Assembly: GCA_013298945.1 (NCBI GenBank) | Contig: JAAFJR010000002.1 | Coordinates: forward strand, 186,001-250,000 | Source of the DNA: Polaromonas sp. | Lineage (GTDB): Bacteria; Pseudomonadota; Gammaproteobacteria; Burkholderiales; Burkholderiaceae_C | Direction: 5' to 3' | DNA: 64,000 nucleotides | In this document: positions 42,806-51,779 of the stretch, piece after piece | How the letters are laid out: each line of letters opens with the position of its first letter | Position numbering within the stretch: the first letter of the stretch is position 1 | Made by a program: the position numbers and the translations under genes | Notes under the pieces: generated by a model | What the model was told of the DNA's origin: nothing | What the model saw: only the letters and a program-made list of their open reading frames with translations | Databases searched by the model: none

Positions 42806-44047
42806 TCAGAGACCTTTGCGTGAAAAGGTCAATGTCGCGTTTGTACCACCAAAACCGAAGCTATTCGACAAAGCGGTCTGGATATCAACATTGTCGATTC
42901 GCTGTCGTACTATTGGCAAACCTTCCGCTGCAGAGTCTAGGTTGTCAATATTGGCAGAGGCAGCGATGAACTTGTTTTCCATCATCAGCAAGGTGTAAAT
43001 TGCTTCGTTCACGCCAGCCGCGCCAAGTGCATGACCAGTCAAAGATTTGGTTGATGCGATATGCGGAACAGAGTGACCCGTATCGCTAAACACGTGACGT
43101 ATAGCTTCAATCTCTTTCACATCGCCCACAGGTGTGCTTGTGCCGTGTGTATTGACATAATCGACTTGCCCTACGTCCTTGCCGTTGGCATCCAACAAAG
43201 CCATGCGCATGCAGCGTTGAGCGCCTTCGCCAGACGGTGCAACCATGTCGTAACCATCAGATGTTGCGCCATAGCCGACCAGCTCAGCGTAAATTTTTGC
43301 ACCGCGTGCCTTGGCATGCTCGTATTCTTCCAATACCAAAATACCACCACCGCCAGAGATCACGAAGCCATCGCGGTCAGTGTCATAAGTGCGCGATGCT
43401 TTTTCAGGCGTTTCGTTGTATTTGCTCGAAAGTGCGCCCATCGCATCAAACATGAACGACAGCGTCCAATGCTCTTCCTCAGCGCCACCTGCAAAGACGA
43501 TGTCTTGCTTGCCTAACTGAATTTGCTCCGCGCCTGCGCCGATACAGTGCGCGCTTGTTGCACAGGCTGAGCTGATACTGTAATTCACGCCTTTGATTTT
43601 TGCACCTGTTGCTAAACATGCAGATACACCGCTTGCCATAGCCTTTGTGACCATATAAGGACCAACACGACGCACGCCTTTTTCTCGCAAAGTGTCAATA
43701 CCGGCAGAGATGCTTTCATGCGATGCACCACCTGCGCCAACAATCAAACCGGTGCGGAGGTTGGAAACTTGATCTTCTGGCAAGCCAGCATCTGCAATCG
43801 CTTCTTGCATAGCAATCCAAGCATAGGCGTGTCCGTTAGCCATAAAACGCATCAATTTGCGGTCAATCAGCGCTTCAACATCCAAGTTTTTGACAGATCC
43901 TGCAACGTGCGAGCGCAAACCCTGAGCAGCGTACTCGGGTTGAAAAGTGATGCCAGAGCGGCCTTCTTTCAAACTATCTACAACTTCTGCTTTGTTGTTT
44001 CCAATACTGCAGACAATCCCCATTCCGGTGACGACGACACGACGCAT
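42806..44047 (-). CDS. fabB: 3-oxoacyl-ACP synthase I (FabB)
   Basis: FabB elongates fatty acids and is needed for the unsaturated branch. The 413-residue thiolase-fold enzyme has active-site Cys162 in [12 protein letters not shown] and the two catalytic His in [12 protein letters not shown] and [14 protein letters not shown]. Pairing with fabA immediately upstream on the same strand (43 bases) supports FabB over FabF. Together they make unsaturated fatty acids anaerobically. Confidence 0.94.
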   Translation of the reverse strand: MRRVVVTGMGIVCSIGNNKAEVVDSLKEGRSGITFQPEYAAQGLRSHVAGSVKNLDVEALIDRKLMRFMANGHAYAWIAMQEAIADAGLPEDQVSNLRTGLIVGAGGASHESISAGIDTLREKGVRRVGPYMVTKAMASGVSACLATGAKIKGVNYSISSACATSAHCIGAGAEQIQLGKQDIVFAGGAEEEHWTLSFMFDAMGALSSKYNETPEKASRTYDTDRDGFVISGGGGILVLEEYEHAKARGAKIYAELVGYGATSDGYDMVAPSGEGAQRCMRMALLDANGKDVGQVDYVNTHGTSTPVGDVKEIEAIRHVFSDTGHSVPHIASTKSLTGHALGAAGVNEAIYTLLMMENKFIAASANIDNLDSAAEGLPIVRQRIDNVDIQTALSNSFGFGGTNATLTFSRKGL

Positions 44048-44090
44048 TGTGTGATCCTATTAATTAATTTTGATTGTTGCTTTGACTGAT

Positions 44091-44594
44091 TTAGCTCGTG
44101 TACAAGCCAACTTTTAAGTCCGTAGCCGTATAAATTTCTTTACCATCAACTTCTAAAGTCGCATCGGCAACACCCATCACCAATTTGCGCATCACCAAAC
44201 GATTTAAGTCGATGCGGTAGGTGACCAATTTAGCTGTAGGCAACACTTCACCTGTAAATTTAATCTCGCCAGCTCCTAATGCACGTCCACGCCCTGGGCC
44301 GCCGCTCCAGCCTAAGAAAAATCCTATCAGTTGCCACATGGCATCTAAACCCAAGCAGCCCGGCATGACTGGGTCGCCTTCAAAGTGGCAATCAAAAAAC
44401 CATAAATCAGGGCGAACATCTAGCTCAGCAATGATTTGCCCTTTGCCGTGCTTGCCACCGTCAGCTGTGATTGAGACGATACGATCAAACATCAGCATCG
44501 GTGGCAAAGGCAACCTAGCGTTGCCTGGGCCAAACGTTTTACCGTGACCGCAGTCGATCAACTCTTCGTAGGTATAGCTATTTTGTCTTTGCAT
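44091..44594 (-). CDS. fabA: 3-hydroxydecanoyl-ACP dehydratase/isomerase (FabA)
   Basis: FabA dehydrates 3-hydroxydecanoyl-ACP and isomerises trans-2 to cis-3 decenoyl-ACP, the committed step to unsaturated fatty acids. The 167-residue hotdog-fold protein has His70 and Asp84 in [23 protein letters not shown]. These fall at the same numbers as the E. coli catalytic pair. It precedes fabB in a two-gene operon and is divergent from a LURP-one-like gene. Confidence 0.96.
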   Translation of the reverse strand: MQRQNSYTYEELIDCGHGKTFGPGNARLPLPPMLMFDRIVSITADGGKHGKGQIIAELDVRPDLWFFDCHFEGDPVMPGCLGLDAMWQLIGFFLGWSGGPGRGRALGAGEIKFTGEVLPTAKLVTYRIDLNRLVMRKLVMGVADATLEVDGKEIYTATDLKVGLYTS

Positions 44595-44660
44595 GGTATT
44601 TTTTATTTGTCTGTAACTGCGTTTATTATCTAACGAAATGAAGCGCCTTTTACGGGTGAT

Positions 44661-44694
44661 TTAACCTAGTTAACCCTTAGCGCTGCATTTGCAG
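44661..44694. promoter_or_regulatory. Two palindromes in the fabA divergent promoter region
   Basis: TTAAC-CTA-GTTAA (44661-44673) and CTGCA-TT-TGCAG (44683-44694) are perfect dyads lying 65-100 bases upstream of fabA. They could be operators of a fatty-acid regulator. No known FabR or FadR consensus was matched, so the assignment is open. Confidence 0.35.
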
Positions 44695-44729
44695 TGCATT
44701 TACCCAGTTTTTAACCTGAGAAAACAACC

Positions 44730-45329
44730 ATGACAAGCCGTCAATTGCAATTTCCCTTGACCCTGCGAATGAAGCTGATAGCACTTGCACCTCAGTTTTT
44801 TGTGGAGGATGCCAACCAACAACCTGTTGCCTACATCAAGCAAAAGCTATTCAAACTCAAAGAAGCAATCAATATATTTGCCGACGAGACACAAAAAGAG
44901 ATTTTGTACACGATTGCTGCAGATCGAATCATCGATTTTTCAGCACGCTACAACATAAAAAATGCGCCTGGCCTGATGCTTGGATCGGTTAAGCGTCATG
45001 GAATGCGTTCTTTGTGGCGTGCTCAATATGATGTTTATCAAGGTGAGCGAGTTGTTTTCACGATTTCTGAAGAAAGTGTTTTAACGCGTTTCTTCGATAA
45101 TATTTTTAGCCAGATCCCGCTATTAGGCGCACTGTCTGGCTATATTTTCCAGCCGTCTTACATTGTTAAACGCGAATCTGGCGAGGGTGTGATGCGCTTA
45201 AGCAAGCAACCGGCTTTGTGGGAAGGTGTTTTCAAGATGGAGCAATTATCAACACTCAGTTATGCAGAGCAAGAGTCACTCATGCTGAGCTTGTTCATGA
45301 CTGTTTTGCTTGAACGCCAAAGCGGGTAA
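44730..45329 (+). CDS. LURP-one-related / tubby C-terminal-like protein
   Basis: The 199-residue product looks like the LURP-one-related (YxjI) fold. A strand-rich protein starts with MKLIALAPQFFVEDANQQPVAYIKQKLFKLKEAINIFAD, a pattern in which aromatic and basic residues alternate as in scramblase-like beta barrels. It then has YDVYQGERVVFTISEES. The role of these proteins in bacteria is unknown. It is divergent from fabA and ends in a strong bidirectional terminator shared with hppA. The assignment is by pattern only. Confidence 0.55.
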   Translation: MTSRQLQFPLTLRMKLIALAPQFFVEDANQQPVAYIKQKLFKLKEAINIFADETQKEILYTIAADRIIDFSARYNIKNAPGLMLGSVKRHGMRSLWRAQYDVYQGERVVFTISEESVLTRFFDNIFSQIPLLGALSGYIFQPSYIVKRESGEGVMRLSKQPALWEGVFKMEQLSTLSYAEQESLMLSLFMTVLLERQSG

Positions 45330-45330
45330 A

Positions 45331-45360
45331 AAAAATAGCCCACCTAAGTGGGCTATTTTT
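45331..45360. terminator. Bidirectional intrinsic terminator
   Basis: AAAAATAGCCCAC (45331-45343) and GTGGGCTATTTTT (45348-45360) make a perfect 13-bp stem with a CTAA loop. A/T runs at both ends make it work for the LURP-one-like gene on plus and hppA on minus. Confidence 0.92.
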
Positions 45361-45378
45361 CGAGGTTTTAACTTGTAA

Positions 45379-47904
45379 CTATTGCACAGTCACTTCCACG
45401 CGACGTGCTTCAGCCGCAGGTCCATCTGCTTTGGCTTGCTCAGGTTTTTTCAGTTCCACTTTGTCGTCAGCCACGCCCGCAGTTTTAAGAGCTGCTTGAA
45501 CGTTCATAGCGCGTTGCTTAGCTAATTCAGCATTTTTCGCTGGGTCACCAGAGGCATCGTGGTAGCCACTGATCACAGCTTTTTTGCCGCCAGCAACTGC
45601 TTTGACAACTTCAGATAACGCGGCAGATCCGCCTTCAGCCACATCAGCTTTGCCAGAAGCGAAGTAAAACTTAACCACACCATTTTCAACTTTAACTGAT
45701 GCTGCGTCCGCAGCCACAGGCGCTGCTGTTGCGATAGCAGCAGAAGGTGCTGGAGTGGCAACCGCCGGTGCAGCCACAGCAGCAGCTGTAGCCGCCGCAG
45801 CGACAACAGCGACTGGTGCAGCAGGTGCGACTGGTACTTCCCCACCGTGTAATTTCATCATCAAAGGCACAATCAATAGCGCAACGATGTTGATAATTTT
45901 GATGAGCGGGTTGATCGCCGGGCCTGCCGTGTCTTTATAAGGGTCGCCCACGGTGTCGCCAGTCACAGCAGCTTTGTGCGCTTCAGAGCCCTTGCCGCCA
46001 TGATTGCCGTCTTCAATGTACTTTTTCGCATTGTCCCAAGCGCCGCCGCCTGTACACATAGAAATTGCCACAAACAAGCCCGTCACAATCGTGCCCATCA
46101 GCAAGCCACCCAAGGCTTTAGGCCCCAGTACCAAACCGACCAAAATTGGCACCACCACAGGCAAAAGCGATGGAATCATCATCTCTTTGATAGCGGCAGA
46201 AGTCAGCATGTCAACTGCAGCGCTGTAGTCTGGCTTGCGTTTGTTGGCCATGATCGCACCATCCGCAAACTGACGGCGGACTTCAACGACGACTGAACCA
46301 GCTGCGCGACCCACAGCCTCCATCGCCATCGCGCCGAAGAGGTAAGGAATCAAACCGCCTATGAACAATCCGATGATGACCAGAGGGTCGCTCAAGTCAA
46401 AGCTGATGGCCTTGCCGTAAGCCTCCAGTTTGTGGGTGTAATCCGCAAACAGCACCAAAGCCGCCAAGCCCGCAGAGCCAATGGCATAACCTTTGGTCAC
46501 AGCCTTTGTGGTGTTGCCTACCGCATCCAGTGGGTCGGTGATGTCGCGCACGCTTTTTGGCATTTCTGCCATTTCTGCAATGCCGCCAGCGTTGTCAGTG
46601 ATAGGGCCGTAGGCGTCCAAAGCGACCACAATGCCCGCCATGGACAACATAGATGTTGCCGCAATCGCGATACCGTACAAACCGGCTAATTTGTAGGCCG
46701 CCATGATGGCGATACACACAAAAATAACAGGCCAAGCGGTAGAACGCATGGAAACACCCAAACCAGCGATGATGTTGGTACCGTGGCCCGTTGTCGATGC
46801 CGCAGCAATGTGCTTCACCGGTGAATACTGCGTACCGGTGTAAAACTCAGTGATCCACACCAAGGCAGCCGTTAGCGCCAAACCCACAAAACAAGCGCCA
46901 AACAGCGCCATCTGGCTGCCCGCTGCTTTGATGGCATTGTCAGGAATCAACCAAGTCGTTACAAAGTAAAAAGCGATGAGTGACAAACCGCCAGCCACAG
47001 CCAAACCTTTGTAAAGCGCGGGCATCACGTTTTTCATGCCCGGTGAGGCTTTGACGAAAAAGCAACCAATGATGGAGGCTACGATAGAAACAGCGCCCAG
47101 CGCCAGTGGATAAACCACTGCAGCCGTGCCAGCACCAGTGACCAGCAAAGCACCCAAAACCATGGTCGCAATCAGCGTGACGGCGTAAGTTTCAAATAAA
47201 TCGGCAGCCATACCAGCGCAGTCACCCACGTTGTCGCCCACATTGTCGGCAATCACGGCAGGGTTGCGTGGGTCATCTTCGGGGATACCAGCTTCCACTT
47301 TGCCCACCAAATCCGCACCTACGTCCGCACCCTTGGTGAAAATACCGCCGCCCAAACGGGCAAAAATCGAGATGAGTGATGAGCCGAAGGCAAAACCAAT
47401 CAGCGGATTCAGCATTTTGGCGAGGTTTTTATCCGGCGTCATATTGCCATTACCAACCAAAAACCAGTAAAACACTGTAACACCCAGCAAACCCAGGCCA
47501 ACCACTAGCATGCCGGTGATCGCACCGCCGCGAAACGCGACATCTAGTGCGGGGCCAATGCCTTTGGTGGCCGCTTGAGCCGTGCGCACATTGGCTTTAA
47601 CCGACACATTCATGCCAATAAAGCCGCACAAGCCTGACAGCAAAGCACCAACCACAAAGCCGACGGCAGACATGCTATCTAAGAAAAAGAAAATCAAAAT
47701 CGCTAAAACCACACCAACGATGGTGATGGTTTTGTATTGCCGCGCTAAATACGCGGCAGCACCGGTTTGAATTGCTGATGCAATTTCTTGCATTCGCGCA
47801 TTTCCGGCATCTTGGGAAAGAATCCAACTGCGTGCCCAAAAGCCGTAACCCACGGCAATCAGTCCACAAATTAGCGCCAAAATGAGCGCAGAATTACCTG
47901 TCAT
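45379..47904 (-). CDS. hppA: Membrane H+-translocating pyrophosphatase with OmpA-like C-terminal domain
   Basis: The 841-residue protein is an ion-pumping pyrophosphatase with about 16 helices in residues 1-685. The substrate motif [42 protein letters not shown] and the [16 protein letters not shown] segment are clear. Lys near position 467 there suggests the K+-independent proton-pumping class. An Ala/Val/Pro linker follows, then an OmpA-like domain of about 105 residues ([36 protein letters not shown]). The PPase C-terminus faces the periplasm, so this tail may bind peptidoglycan. ATG 47904 follows AAGGAGATAGAC, which decides it over a start 24 codons upstream. It is divergent from ppa. Confidence 0.94.
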   Translation of the reverse strand: MTGNSALILALICGLIAVGYGFWARSWILSQDAGNARMQEIASAIQTGAAAYLARQYKTITIVGVVLAILIFFFLDSMSAVGFVVGALLSGLCGFIGMNVSVKANVRTAQAATKGIGPALDVAFRGGAITGMLVVGLGLLGVTVFYWFLVGNGNMTPDKNLAKMLNPLIGFAFGSSLISIFARLGGGIFTKGADVGADLVGKVEAGIPEDDPRNPAVIADNVGDNVGDCAGMAADLFETYAVTLIATMVLGALLVTGAGTAAVVYPLALGAVSIVASIIGCFFVKASPGMKNVMPALYKGLAVAGGLSLIAFYFVTTWLIPDNAIKAAGSQMALFGACFVGLALTAALVWITEFYTGTQYSPVKHIAAASTTGHGTNIIAGLGVSMRSTAWPVIFVCIAIMAAYKLAGLYGIAIAATSMLSMAGIVVALDAYGPITDNAGGIAEMAEMPKSVRDITDPLDAVGNTTKAVTKGYAIGSAGLAALVLFADYTHKLEAYGKAISFDLSDPLVIIGLFIGGLIPYLFGAMAMEAVGRAAGSVVVEVRRQFADGAIMANKRKPDYSAAVDMLTSAAIKEMMIPSLLPVVVPILVGLVLGPKALGGLLMGTIVTGLFVAISMCTGGGAWDNAKKYIEDGNHGGKGSEAHKAAVTGDTVGDPYKDTAGPAINPLIKIINIVALLIVPLMMKLHGGEVPVAPAAPVAVVAAAATAAAVAAPAVATPAPSAAIATAAPVAADAASVKVENGVVKFYFASGKADVAEGGSAALSEVVKAVAGGKKAVISGYHDASGDPAKNAELAKQRAMNVQAALKTAGVADDKVELKKPEQAKADGPAAEARRVEVTVQ

Positions 47905-48200
47905 GTCTATCTCCTTCGTTGATTCGCTTGAAAGGAGTAGGCGTTGAAAACTGGCAAATAAAAGCAAGTAGAACAACGCAAACTCCCGCTGCGTTGCTTC
48001 CTCGCGGCTTTTATAGATCAGCGTGTCGATTGGCCAACGAAACTACTTTAACCCGAAAATATGACAAATTGGCGTCTATGCAAGCCTGTTGAAAGTAAAA
48101 TGCGGGAAAGTACTTAGATAAAAACAGACGCTGAATGGAACTTCTCCATCCATTTGCGGCTGTTTTGAACCCTTTTTTCAACCTCTAGAAGCTATCAACC

Positions 48201-48740
48201 ATGTCCTTAGACAAAGTCACCCCAGGTAAAAATGCCCCCCAGGAATTCAACGTCATCATCGAAATCCCGATGAATGCCGACCCGATCAAGTACGAAGTGG
48301 ACAAAGAATCAGGCGCAATTTTTGTGGATCGCTTTATGAGCACCTCCATGCACTACCCAACCAACTATGGTTATGTGCCCAAAACCCTCAGCGGCGACGG
48401 CGACCCAGTTGACGTTTTGGTTATCACACCTGTGCCATTGTTCCCAGGCGTTGTCGTCACCTGCCGCCCTATCGGTATCTTGAAAATGACTGACGAAGCC
48501 GGTGAAGACGGCAAAGTACTGGCCGTGCCTATCGACAAAAAATGCTCACTCTACACCCAGTGGCAAAAACCAGAAGATTTGAACGAACTGCGCCTAAAAA
48601 CCATCTCCCACTTCTTTGAGCACTACAAAGACCTAGAAAAAGGCAAATGGGTCAAAGTCAACGGCTGGGAAGGCCCAGAAGCTGCGAACAAAGAAATCAT
48701 GGATGGCATTGCCAACTACGAAAAGAGTCTGAAGGCTTAA
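48201..48740 (+). CDS. ppa: Soluble inorganic pyrophosphatase (family I)
   Basis: Ppa hydrolyses PPi to two phosphates in the cytoplasm. The 179-residue protein has the family I motifs [40 protein letters not shown] with the metal-binding Asp triad, and [14 protein letters not shown]. It is transcribed away from hppA, and about 300 bases lie between the two ATGs, so soluble and membrane PPases share a control region. ATG 48201 is used. Confidence 0.96.
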   Translation: MSLDKVTPGKNAPQEFNVIIEIPMNADPIKYEVDKESGAIFVDRFMSTSMHYPTNYGYVPKTLSGDGDPVDVLVITPVPLFPGVVVTCRPIGILKMTDEAGEDGKVLAVPIDKKCSLYTQWQKPEDLNELRLKTISHFFEHYKDLEKGKWVKVNGWEGPEAANKEIMDGIANYEKSLKA

Positions 48741-48765
48741 TTCGCTTGAAAAGTGTTTTTAGGGT

Positions 48766-48823
48766 GGTAAATATGCCTCTAGCCGTTGTATTTATTGCAT
48801 AAGCAGCTATAAAAAATATAGCG
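48766..48823 (+). repeat. Interspersed element, intergenic copy G
   Basis: Forward copy with GGTAAATATGCC, then TCTAGCCGTTGTATTTATTG and the hairpin GCTATAAAAAATATAGC. It lies between ppa and a convergent Crp-family gene. Confidence 0.88.
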
Positions 48824-48843
48824 TTAATGGCTGCTTTTGGCGC

Positions 48844-49455
48844 TTACCAACGCTCAGGCAGCGCTTTAAGTCGGCTTAAGTTACGGTTTTGCATTTTGAC
48901 GTAGCCGCCCACTTCAAGGTCTTTCAGCAGCTTGCTCACCATCTCACGCGACGCACCCACGTCGGCCGCTAGGTCGGAATGGGTGACGTTGATGCCTTTG
49001 TTGATTTCAGGCGTGATTTTCTCAATCGCGCGTTTCAGCCTTGAATAAACATCCATCAACGCGATGCTGCGGGCATTGTCTGTGGACTGTCTGGCACGGC
49101 GAATGACGGTGTGCAGCATTTCTGTACCAAATCTGGGGTGCTCTTGCATGAACGCTTCAAGCTGCGCGTTGCTCACGACAGCGCATAAGCAGGGTTCAAG
49201 GGCTTCGCAATTGGCTGAGCGGCTGCCGCCGTCTAGGGTCAATTCGCCAAAATACTCACCTGCAACTACATAGCCGTAGGTAATTTCTTTACCTGAAATA
49301 GCTGAACCGTAGGCGCGCACGCGGCCTTCAAGCAAGATGTAAAGGGCATCACCTTTGTCACCGTCTTTGAAGATAAGAGCGCCTTTTTTGAAACTTTGTT
49401 GCTTGCCTTGTGCGGCAAGCGATTTCAAATCTGGAGATAGTTGTTGCAGTGTCAT
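48844..49455 (-). CDS. Crp/Fnr-family transcription regulator
   Basis: The 203-residue protein has a cNMP-binding fold (residues about 15-120: GDKGDALYILLEGRVRAYG and GEYFGELTLDGGSRSANCEA) and a C-terminal HTH (TVTHSD-like start, DLAADVGASREMVSKLLKDLE). The GELTL and RSANCEA motifs resemble the phosphate-binding cassette of Crp, so cAMP or another nucleotide could be bound. There are no FNR-type N-terminal cysteines. It stands alone and its target genes cannot be named. Confidence 0.87.
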   Translation of the reverse strand: MTLQQLSPDLKSLAAQGKQQSFKKGALIFKDGDKGDALYILLEGRVRAYGSAISGKEITYGYVVAGEYFGELTLDGGSRSANCEALEPCLCAVVSNAQLEAFMQEHPRFGTEMLHTVIRRARQSTDNARSIALMDVYSRLKRAIEKITPEINKGINVTHSDLAADVGASREMVSKLLKDLEVGGYVKMQNRNLSRLKALPERW

Positions 49456-49536
49456 CTCAAGGTTAAATCAATAGGTATGCCAATTTTCGCACACTTAATG
49501 AAATTTAACGCAATTTATGCACCTAAGAGACACACT

Positions 49537-50436
49537 TTAACCTGTCCTTAGTTTGGAGCGAGGGTATAGAAACTTGTGCAAACCCATCAGTTTCGGGGCG
49601 ACAAATGGCTGCCAACTCGCATGTTTTTGCGCCAGTCTATCCGCCACCGCCCACCAAGCGCTGGGGTTCAAGCCCATGCCCACGTGGCTGGCGAAGACTT
49701 CAATGTTTTCCGTGTGCGGGTTGACCTTGCATGGCGCTTGAATGCTGCCTTGCCAAGCCACTACTCCGTCGGTTTTGGAGTAGATACTGGTCGTAGGCAC
49801 CGTTGGTGCAGTCGGCAGGTCAAAATTTGCTCGTTCAATTTCAGTTTTACGACCACTGGCAAACTCGTAAATACGCCAAGCGTTGGTTGATTTTGGCGAT
49901 CCGGCAAACGGCGTACCCAGTGTGATCACGCAGTGCACCATCTCCGGCATCATCTTTGCCAGTTCACGCGCATAAACGCCACCCAAGCTCCAACCAACCA
50001 AGCTCACTTTATTGCCAAATTGGTTAAAAGTGTCGATAACCTGTTGCCGTGCCGCTTCTAAAACGCCAGGTCGCGGCCCCAAGTTCAACCCTTGATTCCA
50101 GCCCTCAGTCGCGTAACCCAATGAATCCAAATACTTGCGCAGCGGTACAGTGCTCAAATCCCCCGCGCTCAATCCCGGAAACACAATCACACAGCTGCCG
50201 TGCGCATCAGCATCTGCCCTAGGGGCTTTTTGCAGTACAGGCCAAGTCGGCACCAGAGCCCCAAACTCCCAAAACGCCCGCATCTCCAGCGCCACCAATG
50301 CCAAATGCGGCGGGGCAACATCGTGCAACTCGGTGTAGGGTTTGGGCATGTCGATTTGAGGCATATGTGAAGCGATAGTTTCGTTGTTAAGTACGGTATC
50401 AGACTTGCCTGAACGCTTGTGAACAAAAACGCGCAT
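49537..50436 (-). CDS. Alpha/beta hydrolase, triacylglycerol-lipase-like
   Basis: The 299-residue protein has a nucleophile elbow GWSLGGVYARELAKMMPE (Ser in G-x-S-x-G), then VITLGTPFAGSP, SKTDGVVAWQG with an acidic candidate, and a His in FASHVGMGLNP. There is no obvious secretion signal. The N-terminal start is uncertain (ATG 50436, or 50364 after a poor ribosome site). The substrate is unknown; esterase or lipase activity is inferred from the fold. Confidence 0.8.
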   Translation of the reverse strand: MRVFVHKRSGKSDTVLNNETIASHMPQIDMPKPYTELHDVAPPHLALVALEMRAFWEFGALVPTWPVLQKAPRADADAHGSCVIVFPGLSAGDLSTVPLRKYLDSLGYATEGWNQGLNLGPRPGVLEAARQQVIDTFNQFGNKVSLVGWSLGGVYARELAKMMPEMVHCVITLGTPFAGSPKSTNAWRIYEFASGRKTEIERANFDLPTAPTVPTTSIYSKTDGVVAWQGSIQAPCKVNPHTENIEVFASHVGMGLNPSAWWAVADRLAQKHASWQPFVAPKLMGLHKFLYPRSKLRTG

Positions 50437-50507
50437 TTCCTCAGGGTAAACGTTAAAAACGCCACTTCTTGAGTGCTTTTAGAGGGGGCACTCTTAATTT
50501 GTGTCGA

Positions 50508-50516
50508 GGGGGGGGG
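50508..50516 (+). repeat. Homopolymer G9 tract between divergent genes
   Basis: Nine G residues in a row lie about 94 bases before the flavin reductase ATG and 72 bases from the hydrolase start. Long G runs in promoter regions can vary in length, but no evidence of phase variation can be seen here. Confidence 0.6.
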
Positions 50517-50609
50517 ATACATCGTTAGAAATCTCTATTAGGGTAACTACGGTGCTGCGAAAGATGATTACAAACTATAACTACATTTTGATATTTGAAA
50601 GGCAAACTC

Positions 50610-51293
50610 ATGTATTACGAACCTGGCATCACCCCTCATGGCCTGCCGCACGACCCCTTCAAATCCTGTGTTGTGCCGCGCCCGATAGGTTGGATTTCCA
50701 CAGTTGACGGGCAAGGCCGCCACAACCTTGCCCCCTACAGCCAGTTCCAAAACGTCACCTTCAACCCGCCCATTGTGATGTTTTCGGCTAACCAAGACAC
50801 CGCTGGTAACCGTAAAGATTCGGTCCGCAACGCCGAGCAAACCGGCGAATTCGTCTGGAACATGGCCACCTACGCCCTGCGCGAGGCTGTCAACATCTCT
50901 GCCGAAGAGCTGCCCCACTGCGTGGACGAGTTTGAGCGCGCAGGCTTACAAAAACTGCCCTCCAAGCTGGTCAAACCCGCCCGCGTGGCGCTGTCGCCCA
51001 TCCAGTTTGAATGCGTCTACCTCAACATACTGCGCTTCCCCGGCGTCCCGCCCATGGGCACAGCCGACGTGGTTTTCGGCCGCGTGGTGGCGGTGCACAT
51101 TGCCGATGAGGTCATCGACGTCAACGGCATGGTCGATGTCATGAAAATCCAGCCACTGGCCCGCATGGGCTATTTTGACTACACCTTTGTGGACAACAAG
51201 TTCCAGATGGTCATCCCCGGTAACAGCAAAGCACTGCTGGCCGGGCTGGAAGGGTCGCCAGACAAGGCGAAATCGTCTGCAGAGCCGAGTTGA
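50610..51293 (+). CDS. Flavin reductase-like domain protein (DIM6/NTAB)
   Basis: The 227-residue product has the FMN-binding split-barrel pattern VVPRPIGWISTVDGQGRHNLAPYSQFQNVTFNPPIVMFS and DSVRNAEQTGEFVWNMAT. Such proteins reduce or hold FMN for monooxygenases, or act as FMN-dependent reductases with unknown partner. ATG 50610 with AAAGGC ahead is chosen over a TTG at 50595. The gene is richer in G/C than nearby intergenic DNA. No partner oxygenase gene is adjacent. Confidence 0.83.
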   Translation: MYYEPGITPHGLPHDPFKSCVVPRPIGWISTVDGQGRHNLAPYSQFQNVTFNPPIVMFSANQDTAGNRKDSVRNAEQTGEFVWNMATYALREAVNISAEELPHCVDEFERAGLQKLPSKLVKPARVALSPIQFECVYLNILRFPGVPPMGTADVVFGRVVAVHIADEVIDVNGMVDVMKIQPLARMGYFDYTFVDNKFQMVIPGNSKALLAGLEGSPDKAKSSAEPS

Positions 51294-51303
51294 AAGGTGT
51301 TTT

Positions 51304-51350
51304 TGGCTGTAGACGGCGTGTTTGTTGCCTAAGATGCTATTTTATTTGTA
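51304..51350 (+). repeat. Interspersed element, intergenic copy H (partly decayed)
   Basis: Forward copy with GGCTGTAGACGGCGTGTTTG, then TTGCCTAAGATGCTATTTTA and TTTGTA. It lies right after the flavin reductase gene and is less similar than other copies. Confidence 0.7.
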
Positions 51351-51446
51351 TCGTTTGTGGATGTGTTTACTGGACTTTTTCCTCTATTTAGCCACCTAGG
51401 CGAAATAAGGGCTTATCCGATAACGGACATGCTTTAATTCATTTCT

Positions 51447-51779
51447 ATGTCTTACTTTCCAAAATCAGTTCTTGGTCGAGTTTTATTTTCACTGTGGCTT
51501 TTAGCTTGTATTTTTGTGTTGCTTGTTGGTTTGGGGCAGCCGCTTTTGTTAGTTTTTGGTATGTTCTTTCTTACGGCTCCGCTAAGTACCGTATTAATTG
51601 CAGTAATTGAATTTTTGGAAGGTAATTTGATGCAAGTTTCAAGTTTGGATAAACTTGATCAATATGCATTAAATGCTTCGCTTATCTGGTTTGAAGGCGT
51701 GGTTGGTGGATACATTCAATGGTTTGTGCTAATACCTTGGCTTTGGTCAAAGTTTATGAAGCTGAGGAATCGCAAATAA
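51447..51779 (+). CDS. Small hypothetical membrane protein
   Basis: The 110-residue product is not recognised. It has two long hydrophobic stretches (about residues 10-32 and 28-52), an amphipathic middle and another segment near residues 83-103 (VVGGYIQWFVLIPWLWSKFM). It ends in a basic tail. ATG 51447 is used. It ends exactly where the convergent acyltransferase-like gene ends, so the two stop codons are adjacent. The function is unknown. Confidence 0.55.
   Translation: MSYFPKSVLGRVLFSLWLLACIFVLLVGLGQPLLLVFGMFFLTAPLSTVLIAVIEFLEGNLMQVSSLDKLDQYALNASLIWFEGVVGGYIQWFVLIPWLWSKFMKLRNRK

Noticed and set aside
50508-50516. G9 tract as a phase-variable promoter switch
   Set aside because: No second repeat length, no adhesin or surface gene and no known switch pattern nearby. 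It was listed only as a repeat.
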